This document shows positions 5,902 through 16,130 of a stretch of 64,000 nucleotides of DNA, in pieces. The notes under the pieces are model-generated. The model was given only the letters and a program-made list of their open reading frames with translations. It had not been told where the DNA came from and did not search any database. How positions within the stretch are numbered: position 1 is the first letter of the stretch; each line of letters opens with the position of its first letter. Position numbers and translations under genes: made by a program. Where the stretch lies: the NCBI RefSeq assembly GCF_000831645.3, contig NZ_CP012559.1, forward strand, positions 1,240,001 through 1,304,000. The letters run 5' to 3'. The DNA is from Companilactobacillus heilongjiangensis. GTDB taxonomy: Bacteria > Bacillota > Bacilli > Lactobacillales > Lactobacillaceae.

Positions 5902-7149
5902 TTAATTTTGAACTAATTGATTTTGTTGAATCCAAGCGTTGGTACTGATACGGTACATTTTAACACCAGTTAATGGATTTACGGCACGTCGATCAGTGCT
6001 CCATTTGCTGTTAGCATTTACTGTATTACCAGTATAGTGACCGTTGTTGTCATAAATTTTAGCATTAGTTGTAGCTGTGACGCTAGCACCTGCTAGGAAT
6101 GATGCCCAAGGTAGCGCGTCATTAGCTGAAACGAATCCATTGGTACTTACATGATAGAATGTACTACCGTTGATAATAGCAATCATATCAGAGATCCAGT
6201 CAGTACTTGGTGCTAGTTCCAAATCTGTTCGTCTATTACCATAGCGGTCGTATAGTGGTGTGACAACATTCTTTGTTGAAACTCCACCACGTAAATCAGC
6301 AGTAACGTAATTATCACGTTTGACATAATCGGCACTTGTCTTACCAGCATCGGCTACATCATATTTAGAAACGTTAGCGTAATCATTGTTGTTAGTTAAG
6401 AAGTATGAGTAAACGTCACTAGGATCATACTTGCTGTATGAAGCTTGGTCATTACCCATTTCTTGTGAAAAGTAAACCATACCGTTATTAGAAATACTTA
6501 CACCAATTCCGACATAATTAATATAAGGATTGAGCATATTCTTTCTGTGACCAAAATTTGGTTCTGAATCATACATTTCGCTATAAAATTCGTGCGTAAT
6601 CTTTTGTGCAATTGCAGCCGCATCAGTTGTACCAATCATTGAGAAAGGCATCTGAGCAATATTTTCTTCAGCGGTCAAATTGTAAGGATACATGTTAGTT
6701 GAATTCCAGCCAGCATGGTTATCAACGCCACCGGTACTTGTAAATGAATCTGTTCTAGCTTGAGCATAATTGTTCAAAACGCCTACAGATGTCAAAGCTG
6801 ACAATCCATTTTGAGCTCTCAAACGGTTCAATTCTGACAACATGGCCATTTTAACTGAAGCAATATCAATATTGTTATAACTTGCTTGAGTATTTGCAAC
6901 TGTTGAAGAATTAGAATTTGTAGTGTCATTGGTTGAAGTGGTAGTAACCGTCTTATTAGGGTCGACACTATCATTAGTGGCAGTGGCTACATCTGTATCA
7001 CTACTAGAGTTGGTATTAGTCGTTGTTACTGTGGAAGCGTTATTGACGTTTGCAGTTGCATCGGCATACGCAATATTACCTCCCAAACTTGTAGCAAGAA
7101 GTGCACTTGCAGCTACTAAAATAGCTGCTCTCTTCGTTTTAGAAAACAT
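5902..7149 (-). CDS. Secreted CAP (SCP/PR-1) domain protein with SLAP repeats
   Basis: 415 residues. Start at ATG 7149, after AAGGGGAG; an upstream in-frame ATG at 7179 has no ribosome site. A signal peptide ending near AYA is followed by a Ser/Thr/Asn-rich linker. A CAP domain (~residues 90-245) has the NHAGW, AEENIAQ and FGHRKNML patterns of YkwD-type proteins. Two C-terminal SLAP-like modules follow (TPLYDRYGNRRTD, AKIYDNNGHYTG), which in this group attach proteins to the wall. Bacterial CAP function is unsettled. Its terminator has been split by the IS630 element. Confidence 0.85.
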   Translation of the reverse strand: MFSKTKRAAILVAASALLATSLGGNIAYADATANVNNASTVTTTNTNSSSDTDVATATNDSVDPNKTVTTTSTNDTTNSNSSTVANTQASYNNIDIASVKMAMLSELNRLRAQNGLSALTSVGVLNNYAQARTDSFTSTGGVDNHAGWNSTNMYPYNLTAEENIAQMPFSMIGTTDAAAIAQKITHEFYSEMYDSEPNFGHRKNMLNPYINYVGIGVSISNNGMVYFSQEMGNDQASYSKYDPSDVYSYFLTNNNDYANVSKYDVADAGKTSADYVKRDNYVTADLRGGVSTKNVVTPLYDRYGNRRTDLELAPSTDWISDMIAIINGSTFYHVSTNGFVSANDALPWASFLAGASVTATTNAKIYDNNGHYTGNTVNANSKWSTDRRAVNPLTGVKMYRISTNAWIQQNQLVQN

Positions 7150-7336
7150 GAATACTACTCCCCTTTTCAATGTGAACATAATGGTTATGTTTATTTTAAC
7201 TCAATGGATGTATTAATAAAGTACTATTTATAATAAACATTTTATATTATTCCGGTAAATAAAGGAACTTTTCCACTTACTTAAGTATAACTTTCTTTGA
7301 AAAGGTTTGAAATAAATATTTTTCTTTTGGTTTGTG
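7150..7336. other. Upstream region of the CAP/SLAP gene
   Basis: AT-rich, 187 nt, no ORF. It must hold the promoter of the CAP/SLAP gene, but several AT-rich hexamers compete and I cannot choose a -35/-10 pair. Confidence 0.4.
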
Positions 7337-7513
7337 CCGCCGAAGACAGTAAGAAATGTAGCCGCTATGAGGACCGGCCCGAGCCACAGTACGGTCTCGG
7401 CCCTCGATTTGAAGCCTTGCAAGTTCAGCAAGTCTCCAAAGTCGCCCTGTGGTGTAAGTGCTAAAGCACTAACGCCACCTCCACAGCTGTCTACATTTCT
7501 TACTGCCTTCGGC
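7337..7513 (-). repeat. Structured dispersed repeat, copy B
   Basis: 177 bp, inverted relative to copy A. P1 is fully paired at its end (GCCGAAGGCAGTAAG with CTTACTGTCTTCGGC). The P2 tip is AGTGC-TTTA-GCACT, P3 AGGGC/GTCCT, P4 TTTGGAGACTTG with CAAGGCTTCAAA. P5 has one mismatch. The P2 and P3 variants are compensatory relative to copies E and G. Short open frames through it are structure artefacts. Confidence 0.87.
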
Positions 7514-7719
7514 TAGTTTATTCGTTGCTGTTATTTAATACGTTATTTGTAATTTATCCATCGATTATTTAATAAAATCAATTTATATCGCACTCATATT
7601 CATAATATTGAATTCCTATCTTTCAGTATTATTTCACAAGTGACTCCAAAATCAGCAGTCAATGTTCGATTGGTTATTATTAATTATGTAAAATAATACT
7701 AAAATCAAGTCCAAGAATA
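7514..7719. other. AT-rich spacer between repeat copies B and C
   Basis: About 205 nt with no ORF, no terminator and no repeat match. I see nothing in it. Confidence 0.4.
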
Positions 7720-7899
7720 GCCGGAGGGCGTCAGTAATATAGTCATGCTATGCGGGTGGAGTTACGGCTTTAGCCGTTACACCACGGGACGAGTTTTGAG
7801 ATTCGCGTACTTTGCGAAGCTCAAAATCGAGGTTCGAGACCGTCTTTTGGCTCGAGCCGGTCCCCATAGCTTGAACTATATTACTGACACCCGTAGGCG
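7720..7899 (+). repeat. Structured dispersed repeat, copy C
   Basis: 180 bp. P1 GCC-GGA-GGGCGTCAG pairs with CTGACACCC-GTA-GGC, keeping the GGA/GTA internal loop. The P2 tip is ACGGC-TTTA-GCCGT, P3 GGGAC/GTCCC (changed on both sides relative to CGGGC/GTCCG), P4 TTTTGAGATTCGC with GCGAAGCTCAAAA, P5 GGTTCGAG/CTCGAGCC. It abuts the degV terminator. Confidence 0.87.
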
Positions 7900-7903
7900 A
7901 CAA

Positions 7904-7939
7904 AACAAAAATACCCTACGAATCTAACCCGTAAGGTAT
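7904..7939 (-). terminator. Intrinsic terminator of degV
   Basis: On the minus strand ATACC-TACG pairs with CGTA-GGTAT (7911-7939) and is followed by TTTTTGTTTTG. It ends just short of repeat copy C. Confidence 0.7.
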
Positions 7940-7951
7940 CAAAAAATTCTA

Positions 7952-8818
7952 TTATGATTTGTCGAAGTCACGTATCCAGGCAAGTGCTAAGGCGCCTTTT
8001 CCTAAATGTACTCCGATAACTGGTCCAAAGTACGAACGCTCTAATGTGGCATCAGGATATCTTTCATGGACTTCATCAGCCCAACGGTCTCCTGCTTCTG
8101 GATCATCAGCATCTAAGACTAGTAGTCTCAAAGGATATGGACTGGCATCCACGGCCGCATTTAATTTCTCTTCTGCCTTTAACTTGGCTTTCTTCATTGA
8201 ACGCACTTTATCGTAAGCAACGATTTTATGTGATTCATTGTCAAATTCCAATAAAGGTTTAATATTTAATACAGTACCAATTACAGCTGAAGTGTTTGAT
8301 AATCTGCCGCCCTTAACTAAATTCTTCAAATCATCAACTACGAAAGTTTCGCCGATTGATGAACGTAGGGCATCTAAACGATCAATGATTTCATCTACTG
8401 GTTTGTTATCTTGTGCCATTCGTGCAGCTTCCTGAGCCAAATAACCCATTAAGCGAACGGTGATGTGCGAATCATAAACAACTACATTGATGTTGTCGAT
8501 TGCTTGAGCAGCACTCTTAAGATTATTAACAAATCCAGAGATTGTACTTGCTAAATGAATTGAAATTACGGTATCATAGCCTTCTTTAGCCAGTTTATCG
8601 TATACCTTTAGCATTTCACCCATTGAGGGTTGAGCTGTTGAAGGTAATTCTGGTGATTTCTGTAGTAAATCATAGAATTCGGATGTAGTGATATCAATAT
8701 CTTCACGATATGTTTTAGTATTAAATACTACCTCTATTGGCACAACTGTTATATTATATTTATCGACTGTTTCTTGTGGCAAATAAGATGTACTATCTGT
8801 AACAATGGCTATTTTCAT
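7952..8818 (-). CDS. DegV family fatty-acid-binding protein
   Basis: 288 residues of the DegV/FakB fold. The N-terminus MKIAIVTDSTSYLP, the STAQPSMGE block and HLASTISGF are typical lipid-binding segments. FakB-type members present bound fatty acid to the kinase FakA; other DegV proteins have unknown partners, and no FakA gene is nearby. The frame is open upstream, but the start is set at 8818 because the predicted extended -10 lies at 8870-8878, so the transcript begins inside the longer frame. It is transcribed divergently from rqcH. Confidence 0.87.
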   Translation of the reverse strand: MKIAIVTDSTSYLPQETVDKYNITVVPIEVVFNTKTYREDIDITTSEFYDLLQKSPELPSTAQPSMGEMLKVYDKLAKEGYDTVISIHLASTISGFVNNLKSAAQAIDNINVVVYDSHITVRLMGYLAQEAARMAQDNKPVDEIIDRLDALRSSIGETFVVDDLKNLVKGGRLSNTSAVIGTVLNIKPLLEFDNESHKIVAYDKVRSMKKAKLKAEEKLNAAVDASPYPLRLLVLDADDPEAGDRWADEVHERYPDATLERSYFGPVIGVHLGKGALALAWIRDFDKS

Positions 8819-8869
8819 AAATTTATCAATTCCTTGTTTGGTTACGTAAAATGTTTGGATAACCATTAG

Positions 8870-8878
8870 ATTATATCA
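8870..8878 (-). promoter_or_regulatory. Extended -10 promoter of degV
   Basis: Minus-strand TGATATAAT, a perfect extended -10, with no good -35. Predicted start near 8863, 45 nt upstream of the chosen degV start. Confidence 0.5.
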
Positions 8879-8955
8879 TATTCACGCTATTTTATATTTG
8901 TTACATATTAAAAGTTTCAGAAATTATCGCTTAGTTTTAAGAAAGGAAGCAAAAT

Positions 8956-10617
8956 ATGTCTTTTGATGGAATGTTTACGCACGCTATGGTAAACGAATTA
9001 AATCAGAACCTCCGCGGTGGTCGTATTAGCAAAATCCAACAACCATTCGCCAATGAATTGATTCTTACAGTGAGAAGCAATCGTAAGAATCGTCAACTTT
9101 TATTGTCAGCACATCCCTCATATGCAAGAGTTCAAATAACGCAACAACCATTTGCCAACCCTGCTAAACCATCGACGTTTGTAATGTCTTTACGTAAGTA
9201 TATTACTAGTGCAATCGTCGAGGATTTCAGACAATTAAATAATGACCGAGTCGTTTCAATCGACCTCTCAGCTAAAAATGAATTAGGAGATATTCACAGC
9301 TATACATTAGTTACCGAAATTATGGCTCGTCACAGCAATATCTTCTTGATCAATAAGGAAACTGGTAAAATTATTGATTTAATAAAACGAGTTTCACCAG
9401 AGAATAATAGTTTTCGTGGTTTGTTACCAGGTGACGATTATAAATTACCGCCCGCACAAAATAAAATCAATCCATTTTCAACAACTGGTGATGATTTAAC
9501 TGGCATGTCAGCCGCTGATATTCGTCAAAAATACGAAGGTATCGGTTTAGACACATCAGCTGAGTTGGAACAGTATATTGCACAAGGCAATAGTTTCGAT
9601 GATTTTCTCAAGAGTTATCAAGAGAATTTACATCCTAACGCTGCCAATAACAATAAGCATAAATTAGGATTCTTTCCAATTAGCTTTAGCAATACTACAA
9701 CTGAGGTCAACGCCTATCCTTCACTTAGCGAGCTACTAGATAATTACTATCTTGATAAGGCTCGCCTTGACCGGATTGAACAGCAAACTAAGAGCGTGAC
9801 CCACCGTTTGGGTATTATCTTGAAGAAGGATAAGTCTAAAGTTAAAAAGCTCAATCAACAGTTATCCGCTACTGATGTGATGGCTAAGTACAATCTCTAT
9901 GGCGAACTATTAACGACTTATATGTCACAGATTAAGCATGGTTCAAGTTCGATTACTTTGACTAACTACTATAATAATGAAGAAGTGACGATCAAGTTAA
10001 ATCCTGAGTACTCACCCTCACTTAATGCCCAAAGTTATTACAAGAAGTATCGTAAGTTACAAAATTCTATTCCTCATATCAAGGAACAACTAGAGATTAC
10101 GACTAACGAGGTCAACTACTTAGAGTCAGTTCTAGCATCCCTTGAATACGTTGATATCGAGGATGTGGACGGAATCGTTGATGAGTTGATTGATTCTGGC
10201 TATATCAAGAAGAAGCGTAAGAACGCTCCTAAGAAACGTAAAAAGAAGATTGGTGAGGATTTCAAGTCAACTAATGGTGTTGAAATTACTGTTGGTAAGA
10301 ACAACTTGGAAAATGATCAATTAACGATGAAATTAGCACAAAAGAATCACTACTGGTTCCATGTTAAGGATATTCCTGGTTCACACGTTATCTTAAAGAC
10401 GAGTGATCCTGACGAACAATCAATTACTGAAGCTGCTACGATTGCTGCTTATTACTCTAAAGCACGTGATTCAAGTAAGGTTCCCGTTGATTACGTTCAA
10501 ATCAAACATATTAGAAAGCCTAATGGCGCTAAACCTGGTTTTGTAATCTTTGAAGGACAAAAGACAATCCTAGTTGATCCTGACCGTAAATTAGTTGCTG
10601 ATTTAAAAGAGGATTAA
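8956..10617 (+). CDS. rqcH: Rqc2/NEMF homologue RqcH (ribosome quality control)
   Basis: 553 residues. The NFACT-N domain begins MSFDGMFTHAMVNEL. HhH and coiled-coil regions follow in the middle, and a C-terminal NFACT-R domain has the HYWFHVKDIPGSHVIL pattern. RqcH binds obstructed 50S subunits carrying peptidyl-tRNA and directs C-terminal alanine tailing that marks stalled products for ClpXP. The family was formerly annotated as fibronectin-binding protein A. AAGGA lies before the ATG. It ends at a bidirectional terminator shared with the CarB-like gene. Confidence 0.94.
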   Translation: MSFDGMFTHAMVNELNQNLRGGRISKIQQPFANELILTVRSNRKNRQLLLSAHPSYARVQITQQPFANPAKPSTFVMSLRKYITSAIVEDFRQLNNDRVVSIDLSAKNELGDIHSYTLVTEIMARHSNIFLINKETGKIIDLIKRVSPENNSFRGLLPGDDYKLPPAQNKINPFSTTGDDLTGMSAADIRQKYEGIGLDTSAELEQYIAQGNSFDDFLKSYQENLHPNAANNNKHKLGFFPISFSNTTTEVNAYPSLSELLDNYYLDKARLDRIEQQTKSVTHRLGIILKKDKSKVKKLNQQLSATDVMAKYNLYGELLTTYMSQIKHGSSSITLTNYYNNEEVTIKLNPEYSPSLNAQSYYKKYRKLQNSIPHIKEQLEITTNEVNYLESVLASLEYVDIEDVDGIVDELIDSGYIKKKRKNAPKKRKKKIGEDFKSTNGVEITVGKNNLENDQLTMKLAQKNHYWFHVKDIPGSHVILKTSDPDEQSITEAATIAAYYSKARDSSKVPVDYVQIKHIRKPNGAKPGFVIFEGQKTILVDPDRKLVADLKED

Positions 10618-10622
10618 AAAAA

Positions 10623-10645
10623 AGTCACCTAACGGTGGCTTTTTT
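10623..10645. terminator. Bidirectional terminator between rqcH and the carB-like gene
   Basis: AGTCACC-taac-GGTGGCT with T-runs on both strands. On the minus strand it overlaps the stop codon of the carB-like gene. Confidence 0.85.
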
Positions 10646-13046
10646 ATTTTTCCTTCAAACGTAGTTCTTTAAGTTTCTCTTGAATCTCTTCTTTATCAAG
10701 TAACTTATAACGTTTGTCGTCAATTGTTAGTAGGTACTTCTCATCGAAGTTATCAAAAACCTTCTCCAACGATAAGTCATCGTCAATCTTATTACCTAGT
10801 AGTAATTTAACTAACGTATCAATCACATGAACTGAACTAGCAAGTTCGTGGCGGATAATATCATTCGTCATCCCCCGGTACTTCTTAGTTACTAGCCAGT
10901 GGTCATTACTCTTAACCATCTCAAAGTTAAAGATATCGACTTTATCATTATCTTCAAGTTCTTGCTTGATTAATTTGGAAATTTCCACACGGTCTTCTGC
11001 AGTCATGAAATTATTAACCGAACTGATTTCATACAAGTGATTATCACGTTTGCCACGATAAATAACCGACGGAGCTAAGAAATTGTTACCATCTGTTACG
11101 ACCATAACCCTAACAGTTGTATCACCCTTCAATTCGATATTCTTAATCTCTTGGGCGCTGAATTGGAAGACACGGTCATCCCCAGTATCAATCAAATTCT
11201 TCGAGAGGTCAATGATATTAAGGACACTATCTTGTTCAATCAAGCCGAGACTCTTCATCTCCATATGGGGATCGTCTATCTCAACGACCTTTCGACGCAT
11301 TGATAATGGTGCATTCCATGGTTCACGTCCAATGATAATAGGCTCAAGTCCATTTTGATCAATTGATTTAGCTAGTTGGAATAAAACGAACTGACGAATC
11401 ATAATATCAGTTTTCGAAGTAATGATTGGCGTTCTAACGATAATCTTCTTTCTATCGCTCAACTCAAGTTCATTACTGATACCGCTAGTAACAAAGTAGT
11501 TGTGATTGATGTACTTGTTATTAGCAACTGACACGGCACGTTTATTCTTCACAACCGTTTTCGTGACAATATCATGACTATCAAGCAACAACTTACTGTG
11601 TCCAACACCTTTAACACCCATCTCAACCATGCGTTCAACATTCTTACCGTCAATTTCGCCTTCACGAATAATCAAGCTGTTATTGATGATATTTTGCAAC
11701 GCATTTAGATATGGCACATTGACACCAGTAATCTCAGATAGCACAGGCATTTCAAATTTTCTACGTAAAGCTTCAGACAAGACATCCAGTATCCAGTTAG
11801 TTGGGTGAATGATTTTTTCAAAGAGTTCATCATCATCTAACTTGCGCAATTCATTGTAACGGTCAAAGTTATTGTTCAGCTTGTCATTTAAGGCGCCCTT
11901 GTTCAACACCTCTTCCAAACTAAAGCCATTGACCACAATACTAGAGTCAGATGTCTTGCTTGGTCCCAAGTATTTTTGACCAGGAGTCTTCCATTGAGGG
12001 AAGCGTGATGTTAAATGGTCTACATACGGCTCAGTCGCTCCGTTGAAGTAGTTTCCGGCATCTAACTGTAACTTGTCCAAGTGATAGCCTAAACAAAGCT
12101 GAGCCACAGCTGTCGCAATTGGATAACTTGTCGCATATTCCAAAAATTTGGTTTCCTCACTCAAACGCGGGATAAATTCCGTAATATACGATTCCTTAGT
12201 CGTATGGTTGTAAGCAAAGTGGACTGTACAAATACCAACGATATTAAATGCTCGAGCTAATTTGATTGAATAGTTACGCAATCGTTGTAATTTCGAATCG
12301 TTCAATGAAATAGCTGGCGAAATCAAATTTGAATCCAAATGATGAATACCAATTGGTTCAATATCTTCAATCGTTCCAATCAATGATGAATTATCATAAC
12401 GATCACGTAAGATAGTAAATGAATATTCACTGAAGCCTCTGATACTACGTTCAATTTCAATCCGACTATCGGAGATATCTTCCATAGCCATAAAGTTATC
12501 TAGCTCAAATAAATTGTTGATATTCGTCCAGCCACTAGAATGACGGTTAGAATAACGTCTTCTAGCAATAATTGGAAAACCGATTGATCGAATAAAACTA
12601 TAAATTTCCTTCTCATCATCGGAAGAAATGAACTTAATTACGGGCAAATTAGCCTTAGTCAATTTCTTGATAAATAGTTCACGCTTAAAAGTTGCCAGTG
12701 AAGCAGAAAAACTAGCTCCCAAAACTTTAGTAGTACCGATTTTACCATTTAAACTAGAAATAATTCCTAAGGCATTACGATCACCAACAGTTGGCAAAAT
12801 AGCATCGGGATGATATTTCTGAATAAATTTCAAAACATTATCGCCAGTGACCTTCTCAACGACAGTTTTGTCATAAAAGACACCTGAAGATAGCAACGAA
12901 GTTGGGTCTTCTACGATGATAGATGTTTTGTAACCGAGTTGATGCAAAATATCGACTGTATCATAAAGAGCGGTAGAGAGATCAACGTTTTTGTCACTAC
13001 TAGTAGGACCGATAATTAAAATAGTATGTACATCATCTAATTCCAT
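10644..13046 (-). CDS. Carbamoyl-phosphate synthase large-subunit homologue, probable pseudoenzyme
   Basis: 800 residues against ~1060 for CarB. The order of CarB domains can be followed: pre-ATP-grasp, first ATP-grasp (to ~330), oligomerisation helices, second pre-ATP-grasp (~530-610), then only remnants of the second ATP-grasp, with no room for the allosteric MGS domain. Signature elements are lost. The first glycine-rich loop reads RRRYSNRHSSGW, and the metal-binding ExNPR is EFIPR in the first half and KKYRGM in the second. GGGAG lies before the start, which overlaps the carA-like stop. The ORF is long and intact, so it is conserved for something, though probably not normal carbamoyl phosphate synthesis. 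A regulatory or ammonia-using role is speculative. Confidence 0.85.
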   Translation of the reverse strand: MELDDVHTILIIGPTSSDKNVDLSTALYDTVDILHQLGYKTSIIVEDPTSLLSSGVFYDKTVVEKVTGDNVLKFIQKYHPDAILPTVGDRNALGIISSLNGKIGTTKVLGASFSASLATFKRELFIKKLTKANLPVIKFISSDDEKEIYSFIRSIGFPIIARRRYSNRHSSGWTNINNLFELDNFMAMEDISDSRIEIERSIRGFSEYSFTILRDRYDNSSLIGTIEDIEPIGIHHLDSNLISPAISLNDSKLQRLRNYSIKLARAFNIVGICTVHFAYNHTTKESYITEFIPRLSEETKFLEYATSYPIATAVAQLCLGYHLDKLQLDAGNYFNGATEPYVDHLTSRFPQWKTPGQKYLGPSKTSDSSIVVNGFSLEEVLNKGALNDKLNNNFDRYNELRKLDDDELFEKIIHPTNWILDVLSEALRRKFEMPVLSEITGVNVPYLNALQNIINNSLIIREGEIDGKNVERMVEMGVKGVGHSKLLLDSHDIVTKTVVKNKRAVSVANNKYINHNYFVTSGISNELELSDRKKIIVRTPIITSKTDIMIRQFVLFQLAKSIDQNGLEPIIIGREPWNAPLSMRRKVVEIDDPHMEMKSLGLIEQDSVLNIIDLSKNLIDTGDDRVFQFSAQEIKNIELKGDTTVRVMVVTDGNNFLAPSVIYRGKRDNHLYEISSVNNFMTAEDRVEISKLIKQELEDNDKVDIFNFEMVKSNDHWLVTKKYRGMTNDIIRHELASSVHVIDTLVKLLLGNKIDDDLSLEKVFDNFDEKYLLTIDDKRYKLLDKEEIQEKLKELRLKEK

Positions 13047-14125
13047 TGATTTCTAGCTCCCTCTTGTTTCTTAACTGATTCAACTAAATCGATAAACTCA
13101 TCGAAAACATAATAACCGTCAGTAGGTCCGGGTGCTGCTTCGGGTTCAAATAAGACACACATAATTGGCAAGTATTCGTGACGGATACCTTCGATTGTTC
13201 CATCAGCCACACAGACGTTAGTGACGATGAAATCAGAACCACCGATATACTTTTCATCTAAGGTATACGAATGATTGTGGTTAACAAAGTCAATTTTGCC
13301 ACTGGCCACTTCTTTAACAGCCAACGATGATTCGTGGTGTGGTTCCTTCAAAGGTATAATCCGACAGTCGTTGGCTAGTGCAATCAACAGATTACCTAGG
13401 CCAATGCCAAGTAATGGATAACGCTTTTGCAAAATTTGAATTGTTTTAATAGTCTTAGGCAAATCTTCCGGATTACCAGGTCCATTTGAATAGATGATTC
13501 CGTCTGGATGCAAACTTTCAATTTCCTCAGCCGTAGAATTATAGTTGACGATAATTGAGTTGCAATCACGATATGATAATTGCCTTAAAATTGAATATTT
13601 TAGACCCAAGTCGACAATGACAATCTTCAAGCCCATATTGGGATTAGGATATGACTGTCTAGTTGAGACACGCTTTACCAAATCTGGTGGCAAAACTAGG
13701 GCTTTGATCTGGTCCATGGCATGCTCGTCATGAGTGTCCATGATACTTGCCTTCATCTCGCCGTGTTCTGCAATATGCTTAGCCAATGCACGAACATCGA
13801 CATTTTTAATCCCTGGTATTTTAAGTCCGGTGATCCAGCTCTCAAAAGAGACTGAACCATCAACAGTTGATAAACTTGATGAACCAATAACTACACCTTT
13901 ACACTGCGAGTTGATAGATTCATAAAAGTCGCGATTAATTCCTGAGTTACCAACAGAAGGAATCGTGAACGCCAAAATCTGGCCCTCAGTATCAGGGTCA
14001 GTGACGGATTGCTCAATTCCAGTACGATTATTTGATATTACCAACTGTCCCGTGGTAATGATAGAAGATCCAAAACCTTCACCAGGAAACACGGTCCCGT
14101 CTTCTAAAATTAAATAACGTTTCAT
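13037..14125 (-). CDS. Carbamoyl-phosphate synthase small-subunit homologue lacking the glutaminase triad
   Basis: 362 residues, close to normal CarA length, with the CarA N-terminal domain and a class I amidotransferase domain (LSNGPGDP-like YSNGPGNPEDL, EGIRHEYLPI). The nucleophile motif GICLGHQ is GIGLGNL, so Cys is replaced by Gly near residue 242. The triad His of YHPEAS is Glu (FEPEA, near 327), although the Glu remains. It should not hydrolyse glutamine. ATG 14125 follows GAGGAG by 9 nt; a TTG just upstream is too close. It lies between pyrR and the carB-like gene in one operon. Confidence 0.88.
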   Translation of the reverse strand: MKRYLILEDGTVFPGEGFGSSIITTGQLVISNNRTGIEQSVTDPDTEGQILAFTIPSVGNSGINRDFYESINSQCKGVVIGSSSLSTVDGSVSFESWITGLKIPGIKNVDVRALAKHIAEHGEMKASIMDTHDEHAMDQIKALVLPPDLVKRVSTRQSYPNPNMGLKIVIVDLGLKYSILRQLSYRDCNSIIVNYNSTAEEIESLHPDGIIYSNGPGNPEDLPKTIKTIQILQKRYPLLGIGLGNLLIALANDCRIIPLKEPHHESSLAVKEVASGKIDFVNHNHSYTLDEKYIGGSDFIVTNVCVADGTIEGIRHEYLPIMCVLFEPEAAPGPTDGYYVFDEFIDLVESVKKQEGARNQWN

Positions 14126-14148
14126 TTCTAGCAACTCCTCAAAATAAT

Positions 14149-14770
<622 letters not shown>

Positions 14771-14774
<4 letters not shown>

Positions 14775-15685
14775 TGTCGTAATTTATCAAGCGTATCTAA
14801 GAAAACCTTAGGTGGTTCAACGGAAAACTCCATCCACTCGTTAGTCCGTGGATGCACGAAGCCTAATGTCTTGGCGTGTAGGAATTGTCCCTTACCTTGT
14901 AAGGTGTTCTTAGGTCCATATAAAGGATCACCCGCAACGGGATGACCGATATATTGCATATGAACTCTAATTTGGTGTGTTCGACCAGTTTCTAATTTTA
15001 ATTTTAAGAGTGAATAGTTTTCAAATTGTTCCAGTACAGTGAAATGCGTCACGGCATGACGTCCACCTTCGACCACAGCCTGTTTCTTGCGGTCAAATTT
15101 AGAACGCCCTAATGGAGCATTTATCTTACCAGTTCTCTCTTTGAAATTGCCATGTACGATGGCTAGGTATTCACGAAGATTACTTTTTTCCTTCAATTGT
15201 TGCATCAAAGATTGTTTGGCTAAGTTATTCTTAGCAATCATCAGCAATCCAGAAGTATCTTTATCGATACGGTGGACGATCCCCGGACGAATTACATCGT
15301 CGTCATTGATTTGACAATGGTACAAAATTGCATTGACCAACGTCTTATCTGGATGTCCAGCCGCTGGATGAACAACCATCCCTTGTGGCTTGTTGACTAC
15401 CAAGACATCGCTATCTTCATAGACCACATCGATTGGAATATTTTCCGGAATGGCTTTGATAGGCTCCTCTTCAGGAACATTGACTAAAATCTTGTCACCC
15501 TTAGTTAATTTGGCTCCTGTTTTACTAACTGGTGCCTCGTTGACTAGGACATTACCATCTTTGATAAATTTTTGAAGCTGAGAACGAGTCAAATCTTCAA
15601 TCTGCTCATTCAAAAAAGCATCTAAACGAGCCTTTTTAGGTTCGTCGTATTCTAAGTTAAAGGACTTACTAATTATTTTTCTCAC
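14771..15685 (-). CDS. rluD: RluD-type 23S rRNA pseudouridine synthase
   Basis: 304 residues: an N-terminal S4 RNA-binding domain (~12-70) and an RluA-family catalytic domain with the active-site Asp in HRIDKDTSG and the conserved GRTHQIRVH. It isomerises uridines in 23S rRNA (helix 69 in RluD); RluA/C/D specificity cannot be set from sequence alone. The start is GTG 15685, with AGG just upstream, and it overlaps the end of lspA by 17 nt. The lspA-rluD-pyrR order is the common Firmicutes arrangement. Confidence 0.9.
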
Positions 15686-16130
15686 CTGCTACTTGGATAA
15701 TCAATGACACGACAATCAAAATCACACCAATGGTGATATAAGTGTCGGCCAAATTAAAGATTGGGAAGTTCATAAAGTCTAAATTGAACATATCGACTAC
15801 AAAACGCCTTGCAAAACGATCGATACCATTACCAACTGTCCCCGCTAATAAGAATATCAAAGAAAATCGATAAAGATACTCTTTTTTATCAGCTTTAACA
15901 AATAAATATATTAACACGACTACCGCAATAATTGTAACTAAATAGAAGAAAAGCATTTTTCCTTCTAACATACTCCACGCTGCACCAGTATTAGTGATGT
16001 GCGTAATAGACAATAATCCGGGAATAAAGTCGTGAACCGTCATCGGAACGATGTGGTTAGTTACATAATATTTGAGTCCTTGATCACCAGCAACTAAAAC
16101 AACAAAGAGCAGCCAATAAATCAACTGCAC
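15669..16130 (-). CDS. lspA: Lipoprotein signal peptidase (signal peptidase II)
   Basis: 153 residues with four membrane segments and the two catalytic aspartates in GNGIDR and FNLADTYI. NTGAAWSML is the conserved box between TM1 and TM2. It cleaves the signal peptide of diacylglyceryl-modified prolipoproteins. The GTG start overlaps the fhs stop by 1 nt, and the 3' end overlaps rluD, so fhs-lspA-rluD are translationally coupled. Confidence 0.94.
   Translation of the reverse strand: MQLIYWLLFVVLVAGDQGLKYYVTNHIVPMTVHDFIPGLLSITHITNTGAAWSMLEGKMLFFYLVTIIAVVVLIYLFVKADKKEYLYRFSLIFLLAGTVGNGIDRFARRFVVDMFNLDFMNFPIFNLADTYITIGVILIVVSLIIQVAGEKNN

Noticed and set aside
7745-7927. Short open frames running through the structured repeats (also near 7334-7516, 22061-22297, 46208-46405, 47789-47977)
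   Set aside because: The frames follow the stems of the repeats, differ between copies, lack ribosome sites and encode unrelated peptides.
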